Below are positions 7,130 through 15,357 of a DNA stretch of 27,215 nt, one piece after another. The notes under the pieces are model-generated. The model saw nothing but the letters and a program-made list of their open reading frames with translations, was not told the origin of the DNA and did not search any database. How positions within the stretch are numbered: the stretch's first letter is position 1; every line of letters starts with the position of its first letter. This DNA is from JBGOUV01 sp041477815 (GTDB taxonomy: Bacteria > Acidobacteriota > Terriglobia > Bryobacterales > JACQDG01). The translations under genes and the position numbers were made by a program. The stretch spans positions 1 through 27,215 of the forward strand of contig JBGOUV010000035.1 in NCBI GenBank assembly GCA_041477815.1. The letters are read 5' to 3'.

Positions 7130-8418
7130 ACCAGCCTCCTCGTTTGCTCTCCCACTTTCGCCAGCGGCCGAAACCGCCGCCACAGGTAGTAGCCCAGGGC
7201 ATCGGAGAGGTGGGTCCGGCGCGGGTCTTTCTCCTTGTCGATCTGGCTGGTGCCGGGCTTGTAGCACACCTGCTCCAAGTCCTTGACCAGCTCCTTGCAC
7301 CGCGCGTCCACCAGCAGGCGCCGCTCCCCCTGGGCGTTTCGCAGGCGCCCGTTGACCACGTTGACACGGTCCCGCACCGCCGGATTCGACCCCGCTACGT
7401 CCACCGTACCCCGCAACGCCGGATAGTTGTGGAAGAACTGCCGGATCAGGTGGAAGTCCGACTTCCCGGTCACCGTATGGCCGTGCTCGCCGCTCGCGTC
7501 TCCGTAGACCTCTACCCGGCCCACGTGGTTTCCGTACCGCGTCAGGAACTCCTCACAAACCTCGGGCGTTGAGGAGGTTTCGATGACGATCTCGTCGATC
7601 ACCAGCACCTGTCCGTCCTGCTCCTGGCAGATCACCGAACACATCGGGTTCAGGTTGAAGTCCCACGACCACAACAGCGGACGGCTGGGATCCAGCCGGA
7701 ACTTGCCGGCGTTGGCCTTCCGTTCGAAGGCGTAGTAGACCTGGCCCGAGGTCAGACTCAGGTATTGCCCAAGCACTTCCTGCTGGAAGAACTTCTCGTC
7801 GTAGCTCGCTTTGAGGCGTTCGTAGTAGTCCGGCACCTTCTCCAGCAGGTGGCGGTTCTCGTAGGGCTGGGCTTCGATCAGCTCGTAGCCCTCCACCGGC
7901 TCGCCCTTGAATCGCCGATGCACCCAGTCGAAGCCTTTGGGAGTCCACACGCCGAAGCCGCACAGCACCGGCGCATTGGGATCGCGCAAGCGCGCTTCCA
8001 GTCGCATCCAGGCCTCTTCCGGGCAGTAGGTCATTTCGTCAATGCCGAACCAGGCCAGGTTGCTGCCGCGCAGCCGCTCGTACTCGTCCATCGACCGGAA
8101 CAGGATGGTGGACACGCTGTCGCCCATCTTCAGCGTGTTCGTGCCCTTGTTGAAGGTGTAAGGCACCGCGTTTTCGTCCAGGATCCCGAAGAACGTCGCC
8201 TGCGTCGCATCGCGCAGCATCGGATATGTAGGCGCCCCAATCAATCCCGTCCTCCCGTGGTCGACGTAGGACAGCCGGATGGCCTCGTGACACAGTGCCA
8301 GGCTCTTGCCTGTACCCACCGGTCCGGAGAAACCCTTGAAGCGCGCCGCACTCTCATGAAACCGCTTTTGAGATGGCAGGGCGTCATAGGTTACTCCTCG
8401 TGCTTGCCTTTTTCCCAT
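7126..8418 (-). CDS. terL: Phage terminase large subunit
   Basis: The 430-aa DNA-packaging motor combines an ATPase and a nuclease that cuts and pumps phage DNA into the prohead. Walker A is GPVGTGKS at residues 32-39. Walker B with its acidic residues is LAWFGIDEMTY near 120-130. The RNase H-like nuclease half shows the expected acidic positions in LWSWDFNLNP, VYGDASGEHG and THLSDALGYYLW. Length matches complete TerL proteins, so it appears intact. ATG 8418 overlaps the end of the small upstream ORF by 28 bp. The downstream portal start overlaps its stop by 4 bp. Confidence 0.92.
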   Translation of the reverse strand: MGKRQARGVTYDALPSQKRFHESAARFKGFSGPVGTGKSLALCHEAIRLSYVDHGRTGLIGAPTYPMLRDATQATFFGILDENAVPYTFNKGTNTLKMGDSVSTILFRSMDEYERLRGSNLAWFGIDEMTYCPEEAWMRLEARLRDPNAPVLCGFGVWTPKGFDWVHRRFKGEPVEGYELIEAQPYENRHLLEKVPDYYERLKASYDEKFFQQEVLGQYLSLTSGQVYYAFERKANAGKFRLDPSRPLLWSWDFNLNPMCSVICQEQDGQVLVIDEIVIETSSTPEVCEEFLTRYGNHVGRVEVYGDASGEHGHTVTGKSDFHLIRQFFHNYPALRGTVDVAGSNPAVRDRVNVVNGRLRNAQGERRLLVDARCKELVKDLEQVCYKPGTSQIDKEKDPRRTHLSDALGYYLWRRFRPLAKVGEQTRRLV

Positions 8419-8612
8419 CTAAGCCCGATTTCCCCCGCGTCCGCTTCGTCCGCGCCCAGGTCCTTATCCGCCTTGAGCAGCTTCACCAGGTCGTCGATCG
8501 CCTTGTTAGGCTCCTTGCTATCCAACTGCTGGCTGACGACGCGGTACGCCTTCCTCACCAGCGCATCCCGATGCGCGGCTCTCGACTTCTTCTTGTTAGA
8601 TTCCGTAGCCAC
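8391..8612 (-). CDS. Small leader ORF of the phage module (possible small terminase or unknown)
   Basis: A 73-aa basic/acidic helical protein (VATESNKKKSRAAHRDALVRKAYRVVSQQLDSKEPNK...). GTG 8612 was chosen as the start because GGAGGGG precedes it by about 6 nt; a frame from 8678 would run through the hairpin. It has a Lys/Arg-rich start and two likely helices, is about half the size of a usual small terminase, and lies where that gene normally sits, directly before the large subunit. A small terminase role is therefore a guess from position only. Confidence 0.6.
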   Translation of the reverse strand: MATESNKKKSRAAHRDALVRKAYRVVSQQLDSKEPNKAIDDLVKLLKADKDLGADEADAGEIGLRWEKGKHEE

Positions 8613-8627
8613 CAGGGTCCCCCCTCC

Positions 8628-8668
8628 AAACAAAAGGGCCCACCCCGCCAGCCCAGCGGGATGGGCCC
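8628..8668 (-). terminator. Intrinsic terminator or attenuator in the leader of the phage module
   Basis: Read on the minus strand, TGGGCCC-type arms (8668-8662 with 8642-8636) plus GCGGG-type arms (8660-8656 with 8648-8644) form a 12-bp stem with one internal mismatch and a 7-nt loop. This is followed directly by TTTTGTTT (8635-8628). The T-tract abuts the ribosome binding site of the GTG start at 8612. No minus-strand gene lies upstream before the divergent kinase gene, so it would act on leader transcription. Confidence 0.6.
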
Positions 8669-8776
8669 GTTTGCCCACTCAGGCACGTGCCCTCTCTCTG
8701 ACTTCAGATTATCACTACACCGTCGCGATCCGGCCCGGTATCAAACGGATCTACAAGAAAACAAAGGCGCAAAAAT

Positions 8777-9664
8777 GTGAAAATTGCTGTGAACGTGATT
8801 TCGCTGATTCTCGCCGACGACTTCTCCGGGGCCTGTGACGCTGCCGCCCGAGCCTCCTCGAACGCCGCCGCCCTGCTTGAGCCTCCCCTGGAAGTGCCTG
8901 ATTCAGAACTACTTGCGCTCTCGACCGAGACCCGCCACGCCACCGGCCCCCAAGCCCGCGCGCGCCTTCAAACGCTCGCGCCGTTTTTCGCCGGCCGCCC
9001 CCTCTACAAGAAAATCGACTCCACGCTGCGCGGCCCCTGGGTCGACGAGGTCGATGAACTGCTCCAGGTGACACCTTATTCCCACGCCCTGGTCTGCCCG
9101 GCCTTCCCCGCCCAGGGCCGGACGGTTCGGGACGGCTGGCTCTGGATCCACGGCCGGCGGGTGCAGCAGATTGTGTGTCCCTTCGAGGTCCGCGATGCGA
9201 TTACCGAAGACGACCTGGCCCGCATCGCTTCTCAAATCTGTTCCTCAATCTTACCAGTAGGCTCAGCCGGCCTGGCCCGCCACATCTTCGCCTGCCACCC
9301 CTCCCCCCTCCCCCCCCGGCCCCCGACCTCCGGCCCCTGGCTAGTGCTGATAGGCAGTGATAACCCCGTGTCGCAGGCGCAGCTCCGCGTCCTCCAGGAG
9401 GTTCGCCCTCCCAACGTCCTCCTCAACCCCGCCGAGGAGCCCGCCGTCCTAGCCGGCGTCTTCGCCACCGGCGGCGAAACCGCCGCGCGCTTTCTCCGCC
9501 GCCACCGCGCCCGCGGCGTGAGGTCTTTGCACGAGCTCCTTCCGGGAGTCCCCGCCGGCCTGATTCTCGACGGGCGCTATAATGGCACTTTGATGATCCT
9601 AAAGGCCGGCGCCTTCGGCGATCCCGACACCATTGTCCAGGCCATTCGGGCCGTATCCGCATGA
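8777..9664 (+). CDS. DUF1537/four-carbon acid sugar kinase-like protein, short form
   Basis: Up to 295 residues. GTG 8777 gives the longest form; GTG 8795 (ISLILADDFSGA) lies closer to the family N-terminus. Neither has a convincing ribosome binding site. Family signatures are LADDFSGACDAAARA near the N-terminus, YKKIDSTLRGPW (about residue 77-88) and VCPAFPAQGRTV. In the C-terminal domain they are GPWLVLIGSDNPVSQAQL, TGGETAARFL and LKAGAFGDPDTI. Proteins of this group (OtnK/DtnK/DenK) phosphorylate sugar acids such as D-threonate, D-erythronate or 3-oxo-tetronate. At 295 aa it is well below the usual ~420, with loss mainly in the middle, yet both ends of the fold are kept. The stop overlaps the next gene by 4 bp, pairing it with a PdxA-family dehydrogenase as in known tetronate pathways. 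Confidence 0.85.
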   Translation: MKIAVNVISLILADDFSGACDAAARASSNAAALLEPPLEVPDSELLALSTETRHATGPQARARLQTLAPFFAGRPLYKKIDSTLRGPWVDEVDELLQVTPYSHALVCPAFPAQGRTVRDGWLWIHGRRVQQIVCPFEVRDAITEDDLARIASQICSSILPVGSAGLARHIFACHPSPLPPRPPTSGPWLVLIGSDNPVSQAQLRVLQEVRPPNVLLNPAEEPAVLAGVFATGGETAARFLRRHRARGVRSLHELLPGVPAGLILDGRYNGTLMILKAGAFGDPDTIVQAIRAVSA

Positions 9665-10566
9665 CCTCCCCCCAACACCCAACGCCCAACACCCATCACC
9701 CGGTCATCGCCATAACCGTTGGCGATCCCGCCGGCATCGGCCCCGAGGTCGCTCAGAAAGCCGTCGCCTCCGGCCAATTCCAGGACCGCGCCGACCTCCG
9801 CATTCTCGGCGTCCCGACCACTCCCGTCACCCCCGGCCGGCTCCACCCCGACTGCGGCCGCATGGCCGTTGAAACCGTTCGCCGTGCGGTCGAGCAATGC
9901 CTCGCCGGCGACCTCGACGCCATGGTCACCGGTCCTATCAACAAGTACGCCGTCGAGCAGGCCGGCATTCCCTTTTCCGGCCACACCGAGTTCATCGCCG
10001 AGTTGTGCGGCGTCCGCGACGTGCGCATGCTCCTGGCCAGCGACAAGTTGCGCGTGATCCACGTGACCACCCACGTATCGCTCGCCGAGGCCTGCCGCCG
10101 CGCCACCACCGACCGTATCGTCAAGACCATCGAGATCGCCGCCCACGGCCTGAAGCAGTTGGGCGAGCCGGACGGCCGCATCGCCGTCGCCGGCCTCAAC
10201 CCGCACTGCGGCGAAAGCGGCCTGTTCGGCGACGAGGATCGCGACCAGATCGTCCCCGCCATCGAGCGCGCCCGCGCCACCGGTATCAACGTGACCGGCC
10301 CGGTCTCCCCCGACACGCTCTTCTACCGCGCCGCCGCCGGGGAATTCCAGATGGTGGTGGCCATGTACCACGACCAGGGCCACATTCCCTGCAAGCTCAT
10401 CGCCTTCCAGGAAACCGTCAACGTAACCCTCGGCCTGCCGATTATCCGCACCTCCGTCGACCACGGCACGGCCTTCGATATCGCCGGACAAGGCATCGCC
10501 GACCCGACCAACATGATGGCGGCGATTGAGATGGCGCTGCGGCTGGTCCGTCACTCGCGCTCATGA
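9661..10566 (+). CDS. pdxA: PdxA-family 4-phosphate dehydrogenase (PdxA2-like)
   Basis: The 301-aa NAD-dependent oxidative decarboxylase has signatures VGDPAGIGPEV near residue 20, MVTGPINKYAV, FSGHTEFIAEL, MYHDQGHIPCK and RTSVDHGTAFDIAG. These hold the metal-binding histidines of PdxA. Classical PdxA acts on 4-hydroxythreonine 4-phosphate in vitamin B6 synthesis, and PdxA2 enzymes act on D-threonate or D-erythronate 4-phosphate. Direct coupling (ATGA) to the DUF1537 kinase favours the PdxA2 role. Length is about 30 residues below E. coli PdxA, with the region after the first strand shortened, so substrate loops may differ. A role in B6 synthesis cannot be excluded from sequence alone. Confidence 0.9.
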   Translation: MTSPQHPTPNTHHPVIAITVGDPAGIGPEVAQKAVASGQFQDRADLRILGVPTTPVTPGRLHPDCGRMAVETVRRAVEQCLAGDLDAMVTGPINKYAVEQAGIPFSGHTEFIAELCGVRDVRMLLASDKLRVIHVTTHVSLAEACRRATTDRIVKTIEIAAHGLKQLGEPDGRIAVAGLNPHCGESGLFGDEDRDQIVPAIERARATGINVTGPVSPDTLFYRAAAGEFQMVVAMYHDQGHIPCKLIAFQETVNVTLGLPIIRTSVDHGTAFDIAGQGIADPTNMMAAIEMALRLVRHSRS

Positions 10567-11045
10567 CCCCGCGTCCCCCGCGCCGGATGCCCGGCGGATG
10601 GATCAAGCCCGAGACGCTCCCCACCGGCGCCACCGGCCGCCCGCTGTGCCGCTACTGCCATCTGGAGATCCCCCCGGGCCGCCGCCGGACTTTTTGCTCT
10701 CCGTACTGCGTGCACGAGTGGAGGCTCCGTACCGACGCCGGCTACCTGCGCGACTGCGTCCTGGAACGCGACAAGGGGGTGTGCGCCATATGCGGCGTCG
10801 ATACCATAGCCGAATACCGCCGTCTGCGCCGCGCGCACTACCACCGGCGGCCGGCGGCACTGGCCCAGTGGGGGCTCCGGAAGCTCAACCGCCGCAGTCT
10901 GTGGGATGCCGACCATATCGTTCCCGTGGTCGAGGGTGGCGGGGAGTGCGACCTGGACAACCTCCGCACCCTTTGCTTGAAGTGCCACCGCCAGGTCACC
11001 GCCGAGTTGCGCCGGCGCTTTCCAGGCGCCGAGGCGCGACCGTGA
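10563..11045 (+). CDS. HNH endonuclease with N-terminal zinc ribbon
   Basis: 160 residues, starting at ATG 10563 and overlapping the pdxA stop by 4 bp. Residues 29-49 hold a zinc knuckle (C29, C32, C45, C49). The HNH core follows with C74/C77, D117-H118 (LWDADHIVPVVEGGG), N133 and C138/C141-H142 (DNLRTLCLKCH). The spacing and the YLRDCVLERDKGVCAICG lead-in match the stand-alone HNH proteins related to the nuclease domain of ZRANB3/SMARCAL1-group proteins. All catalytic and zinc positions are present, so it is probably active on DNA. Why it is translated with a sugar-acid pathway is unknown. The 3' end overlaps the convergent TPR/FG-GAP gene by 50 bp. Confidence 0.85.
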   Translation: MTPRPPRRMPGGWIKPETLPTGATGRPLCRYCHLEIPPGRRRTFCSPYCVHEWRLRTDAGYLRDCVLERDKGVCAICGVDTIAEYRRLRRAHYHRRPAALAQWGLRKLNRRSLWDADHIVPVVEGGGECDLDNLRTLCLKCHRQVTAELRRRFPGAEARP

Positions 11046-14000
11046 GGGGAGTGTCCCCTTCCGAGGGCAGAGGGGCGAAGGGAGGAGTAAGATGGCTGAT
11101 GGCCGCCCGGCCCTCCGGCTCGGTTCCCATCATCCTCGGCCGCGGCTCGCTGGTGGCGCCCGACCTGGCGGCGAGCGGCCGGACCAACCGCAGCGCCGGA
11201 CGCGTATTGTAAACCCTTCGATACTCCGCATCCGGATGCTGTCGATCCGGGTCCGGATACCCCCGCATGGCGTGGAACGGCAGCGGCTCCACTGTTGACC
11301 CGAACGCCGTATTGGCGTCAGCGTCCTTCGCCCACCCGTCCACATAGATCAGGAAATCCCGCTTCCACCCCGCCGCGAGCGCCGGCAGATCCTGCCCCCC
11401 GAACCGCAGCCGCAATTCGTCGCCCGACCCCATCACCACCAGCCGGTCGTCCACCCGCTCCAGCAACGCCCCCACCTCGCCGTATCGCGTGTAGAGCCCC
11501 GGCGTCGGATTCCACATCGAAGCCGGCCGCACCACGCCATAGTCGAACACCTCCGGTTTTCCCTGCACCGCCGAGAACCCCCGGAACCGCAGCTCAGCAT
11601 TCGCCGGCGCCAGCCTTGTAATCCGAGCCTCGGGCGTGCCATTGGTATCGCCCAGAAACACCTCGTCCCAGTACACGCACATGTTGGTCGTAATCCGCAC
11701 CCGCCGCGCCCCCGGCGGCAGCTTCCCGGTCAGGTCGACGGCGATGGTCTTCGGCTTGCCCGCCGGCATCCCCATATCTTCGAGCACCGTCACCCATCGC
11801 CCCTCCCCATCCTGCGCCTCCAGCTTCGGCCCCCGCAGCGGCTCCCCCTGCGCCGCCGCCACAAACACGCTCCCATCGGCCCAATCCACCCAGCCATTGA
11901 GGTACAGCACGCCCTCGCCGGGCAAGTCGAGCGTCAGCGAATGGGTCTGGGCCCGTCCCCGCCCGTCGCGCTCGAATCCCTGGACGTAGCGCCCATCCCG
12001 CTTCACGATCCGCTCCAGCACATCTCGCCCCTGCTGATCCACCGCCGCCGTCGGGTACCGCCTCCGCTCCACCCCGTACAACCGAAACTCCGGAAACGGC
12101 GGCGCCTGGTACTTCTCGCTCGTGAAAATCTCCACCCCGGCCGGATGATCCACCGCCACGAGCTGGATCTGGTCCAGGTACGAGACCTCCCGCAGCTCCT
12201 CGGTAATCCGTACCTCGTAAGGCGCTCGCAGCGCCCCCTCCGGAACCTGGACGTACTCGTCGTGGTCCACCGGCAGCCCCGTCCCCAGCGGCGCCACCCC
12301 CAGCACGTCCGACACGAACTCGAACCGCTCCCCATTCCAGGTGAAGATCATCGGACACGACCCGGACAGTCGCTGCGCCTCCTTGTAGTTGTAGGTAACG
12401 CCGGTCTTCTGCCGCACCTCGTTCTGGATCAGCCCGTTCGGCCACGTGATCCGCACCGTATCGGCCAGCGTGTATCCCGGCACGCCGAACGCCAGCGGCA
12501 CGCCCTGGTACACCTTCTTCTGATACAAGGCCCCCGTCTTCACCTCCACGCGCGCCCCGAAGGCCAGTCGCAGGTTCTTCACCCCCACCAGCCCCACCCG
12601 CAGCCACGGATTCTTCACCGGCGTAGTGTTTCGCAACAGCGCTACCGTTCCATCGGCCCGCACCACCGCGGCATCGGTCAACCCATCGCTGTTGAAGTCA
12701 GCCGCCACCGCCTGCACCGCCCCCGCATACCCCCGCACCTTCCCCGCCTCGTACGCCAACCCGGCGCGGTGCAACAGCATCCCGTCGCCGGTCAGGATAT
12801 CCGCCCGTCCCCGATTCTGAAAATCGGCAAACACCAGCGCCGGCTTCGGCAGACTCGGCCCCAGCCTCAACGTCCCCCGCTGGTTCTCCACCAGCATCGC
12901 CCCGGACGCCAGATCCAGAAACCCGTCCTGGTTGAAGTCGCCCACCTGTAGCGTCGCGGCCAGCGCAAACCCCAGCGGCACGGCCTCGTACCGGCCCGCC
13001 TTATGATCCCTATACACCACCGCCGGCCGACCCTCGTAAGCCACCACCACGTCGAACCCGTTGTCCTCGCGCAATTCCAGGACGACCGCATCCACCGCCC
13101 GCCCGGCCACAAACGGGAACGACGGCGTCACGTCGGTCCAGCTCCCGTCACCGTTATTGCGCACCAAGGCCTGTCCCGTCTGGCCGAACAACATTAGGTC
13201 GAGGTCGTAGTCGTGGTCGTAGTCCACCCACACGCACCGCTCGAACTCGCCGGCCAGCACCGGCTTCTCCACCACTCGCAGGGTCCCCTTCTGGTTCACC
13301 GCCAGCTTTCCACCGGCGCACAAATCCGGCAGCCCGTCGTTGTTGAAATCCCCCACCGCCACCGGACCCTTCACCCCGGCCAGCGTAACCGGCGTCTTCC
13401 CGAACACCATCACCTTCTCCGCCGACCACGCCACCACCCCCGTATCGAGCACCGCGATCCCCAACCCCGGTCCCCCCAGGCTCCCCAGCTTCTGCTCCGC
13501 GAACGTCACCTCCACCGGAGCCCCCACCGCAGCTCCCGCCGCCGGGATCGTCTCCAGGATCTCGGCATAGTAGCACCAGTCCATATCCTCGGAGGTCCCC
13601 AGCGCCGCCTGCCGCTTCTTGATCTCCTGGAACGCCGCCAGCTCCTTCTGGGCCTCCGCCGTCTTCTGACTGGTCCGATACGAGTTGAACAACTGAAAGT
13701 GCGGCGCCGCCAGCGTCGGATCCAGCCGCGCCGCCGTCTCGAACTCCCGAATCGCCCGGTCCAGTTGACTCTCCAGCTTGTACAGCACCCCCAGGTTGTA
13801 GTGTGTGATCGGCTCGTCGGGCACGAGCCTGGTCATCTGCTCAAACTCCTGGAGCGCCCGAGGAAACTCCCCCTCCTTCTTGAACACCACCCCCAGGTTG
13901 AAATACGGATGCGGGAGCTTAGGGTCGATCGACCGCACCTTCTCCAGCTCCGCGACGCCCTCCTTGGTATTTCCAGCCCGCAGCAGGGCCAGTCCGTAAT

Positions 14001-14211
14001 TGAGGTGTTCCCGCGCCGCCTTCGGATTCAGTGCCAACGCCTGCCGGAACTCCTCCGCCGCCTCTTTCGGTGTCGCCGGATTCTCGTAGAAGGCCTTCCC
14101 CAGGTTCACATGCCGGGCGAGGCGCTCCTCGCGCGTGTCCGCCGGATACATCACCGCCAGCACCACCGCCGACACCCCCGCCAGCCCGCTGACCGCAACA
14201 CCGTATCGCAT
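10996..14211 (-). CDS. TPR / FG-GAP (VCBS) / ASPIC-UnbV repeat protein
   Basis: 1071 residues from ATG 14211; an upstream ATG at 14265 adds 18 poor residues and crosses the divergent promoter zone. Residues 1-22 form a signal or membrane anchor (GVAVSGLAGVSAVVLAVMY). TPR repeats span about 30-190 (LNYGLALLRAGNTKEGVAELEKV, YFNLGVVFKKEGEFPRALQEFEQM). FG-GAP/VCBS repeats run from about 220 to 490 with calcium-type loops such as GDFNNDGLPDL, GDFNQDGFLDL and ADFNSDGLTDA. An ASPIC/UnbV segment follows (GARVEVKTGALYQKK...ITWPNGLIQNE), then a long beta-rich C-terminal region. Such exported proteins are abundant in Acidobacteria; function is unknown, probably extracellular binding. The last ~50 residues after RLVRPLA look like a read-on extension. 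Confidence 0.85.
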   Translation of the reverse strand: MRYGVAVSGLAGVSAVVLAVMYPADTREERLARHVNLGKAFYENPATPKEAAEEFRQALALNPKAAREHLNYGLALLRAGNTKEGVAELEKVRSIDPKLPHPYFNLGVVFKKEGEFPRALQEFEQMTRLVPDEPITHYNLGVLYKLESQLDRAIREFETAARLDPTLAAPHFQLFNSYRTSQKTAEAQKELAAFQEIKKRQAALGTSEDMDWCYYAEILETIPAAGAAVGAPVEVTFAEQKLGSLGGPGLGIAVLDTGVVAWSAEKVMVFGKTPVTLAGVKGPVAVGDFNNDGLPDLCAGGKLAVNQKGTLRVVEKPVLAGEFERCVWVDYDHDYDLDLMLFGQTGQALVRNNGDGSWTDVTPSFPFVAGRAVDAVVLELREDNGFDVVVAYEGRPAVVYRDHKAGRYEAVPLGFALAATLQVGDFNQDGFLDLASGAMLVENQRGTLRLGPSLPKPALVFADFQNRGRADILTGDGMLLHRAGLAYEAGKVRGYAGAVQAVAADFNSDGLTDAAVVRADGTVALLRNTTPVKNPWLRVGLVGVKNLRLAFGARVEVKTGALYQKKVYQGVPLAFGVPGYTLADTVRITWPNGLIQNEVRQKTGVTYNYKEAQRLSGSCPMIFTWNGERFEFVSDVLGVAPLGTGLPVDHDEYVQVPEGALRAPYEVRITEELREVSYLDQIQLVAVDHPAGVEIFTSEKYQAPPFPEFRLYGVERRRYPTAAVDQQGRDVLERIVKRDGRYVQGFERDGRGRAQTHSLTLDLPGEGVLYLNGWVDWADGSVFVAAAQGEPLRGPKLEAQDGEGRWVTVLEDMGMPAGKPKTIAVDLTGKLPPGARRVRITTNMCVYWDEVFLGDTNGTPEARITRLAPANAELRFRGFSAVQGKPEVFDYGVVRPASMWNPTPGLYTRYGEVGALLERVDDRLVVMGSGDELRLRFGGQDLPALAAGWKRDFLIYVDGWAKDADANTAFGSTVEPLPFHAMRGYPDPDRQHPDAEYRRVYNTRPALRLVRPLAARSGATSEPRPRMMGTEPEGRAAISHLTPPFAPLPSEGDTPLTVAPRRLESAGATRR

Positions 14212-14216
14212 ATGGG

Positions 14217-14253
14217 TTGCTTCTATTCTACCTGTGCTAATCTGGCGTGTGAC
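14217..14253. promoter_or_regulatory. Divergent promoter region
   Basis: Only 48 bp separate the divergent starts at 14211 and 14260. For the plus gene an extended -10 TGC-TAATCT lies at 14235-14243, with TTGCTT at 14217-14222 as a weak -35 (15-bp spacing to TAATCT). For the minus gene TAGAAT lies at 14230-14225 with GTCACA at 14253-14248, 17 bp apart. Both would give very short leaders. These are motif matches only. Confidence 0.4.
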
Positions 14254-14259
14254 CGCCGT

Positions 14260-15357
14260 ATGCACATCTCGGAACTCGAAACCCCAGCCCTTCTAATCGA
14301 CCTCGACCGCATGGAGCGCAACCTGTGCCGGGTGGCCCAGTACGCCAAGTAGCACGATCTCCGCCTGCGGCCCCACACCAAGACCCACAAAACCCCCGCC
14401 ATCGGCCGGCGCCAGATCGAGCTGGGCGCCGTCGGCCTGACCGTGGCCAAGGTGGGCGAGGCCGAGGTGATGCTCCAGAGCGGCACCCCCGACCTGCTGG
14501 TGCACTACCCCATCATCGGCCTCAGCAAGCTCCGCCGCCTGATGGAGGTGGCCGCCCACACCCGCGTCACCGTGGCCCTCGACAGCCTGCAGGCCGCCCG
14601 CCAGCTTGCCGACGCCGCCCGCGCCGCCCGCGTCTCCATCGGCGTCCTGGTCGAGGTGGACGTCGGCATGCACCGCTGCGGCGTGGCCCCGGGCGAGGAC
14701 CTGATCGCGCTGGCCCAAAGCATCGACCGCATGGCCCCCCACATTACCCTGGAAGGCGTCACCTGTTATCCCGGTCACATCCGCTCGGCCGAGGAAGAAT
14801 TCCGCCGCCTGATCGACCAGCTCGCCGCCGACACCGCCCAGATCGCCGACGACTTCCGCAGCGCCGGCCTGCCGCTCAAGCTCTTCAGCGCCGGCTCGAC
14901 GCCGCTGGTCTTCCAGTCCCACGAGTTCCCCGGCGTCAACGAGATCCGCCCCGGCACCTACGTGTTCGCCGACATCAACTGCGTCCGCAGCGGCATGGCC
15001 ACGCTGGACGATTGCGCCGTCACCATCCTGACCACGGTGGTCTCCACCGCCGGCCAGGGCTACATCATCATGGACGGTGGCTCGAAGACCTTCTCCTCCG
15101 ACCGCCTCGCCGGCTCCTCCGAGATGACCTTCGGCTACGTCACCGAGGCCCCCGAAGCGGTCGTCTACTCCCAGAACGAGGAGCACGGCTACATCGACAC
15201 CCGCAAGTGTGACCAGGAATTTCAGGTCGGCGACCGCCTCCGCATCATCCCCAATCACGTGTGCGTGGCCGTGAACCTCCACGAACAGGTCTACGGCATT
15301 CGTAATGACCAGGTAGAACTGACCTGGAAAGTCGAAGGAAGAGGAAAACTCCAATAA
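14260..15357 (+). pseudogene. D-threonine aldolase / D-serine dehydratase-like gene with in-frame TAG
   Basis: A 365-codon frame starts at ATG 14260 (MHISELETPALLIDLDRMERNL) and ends at TAA 15355-15357, but codon 31 is TAG (14350-14352). Directly after it comes HDLRLRPHTKTHKTPAI, the PLP-lysine motif of the alanine-racemase-N/D-threonine aldolase fold (lysine at about codon 41), then GVLVEVDVGMHRCG and SAGSTPLVF. The C-terminal D-serine-dehydratase-like domain ends with NHVCVAVNLHEQVYG, including metal-binding His/Cys. The frame resumes without any shift, so a single substitution (e.g. GAG or CAG to TAG) explains the break. A restart at ATG 14443 would lose the lysine. The gene is either recently dead, read through at low level, or hit by a sequencing error. 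It overlaps the ridA start by 1 bp. Confidence 0.85.

Noticed and set aside
5774..7189. 471-aa plus-strand frame opposite the portal gene
   Set aside because: High-GC antisense shadow; the minus frame has portal motifs, a ribosome binding site and coupled start.
9577..10554. 325-aa minus-strand frame opposite pdxA
   Set aside because: Gly/Asp/Val-rich antisense of a clearly recognisable PdxA; no motif of its own.
13213..14352. 379-aa plus-strand frame reaching into the D-threonine aldolase-like gene
   Set aside because: Mostly antisense to the TPR region (Arg/His/Pro-rich); only its last 31 codons are the true N-terminus of the broken gene.
14350..14352. TAG read as pyrrolysine or a programmed recoding signal
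   Set aside because: No Pyl genes, no suppressor and no recoding structure are visible; a point mutation is simpler.
14293..15354. 353-aa minus-strand frame opposite the broken aldolase-like gene
   Set aside because: Antisense shadow with Gly/Ala/Val bias and no recognisable domain.
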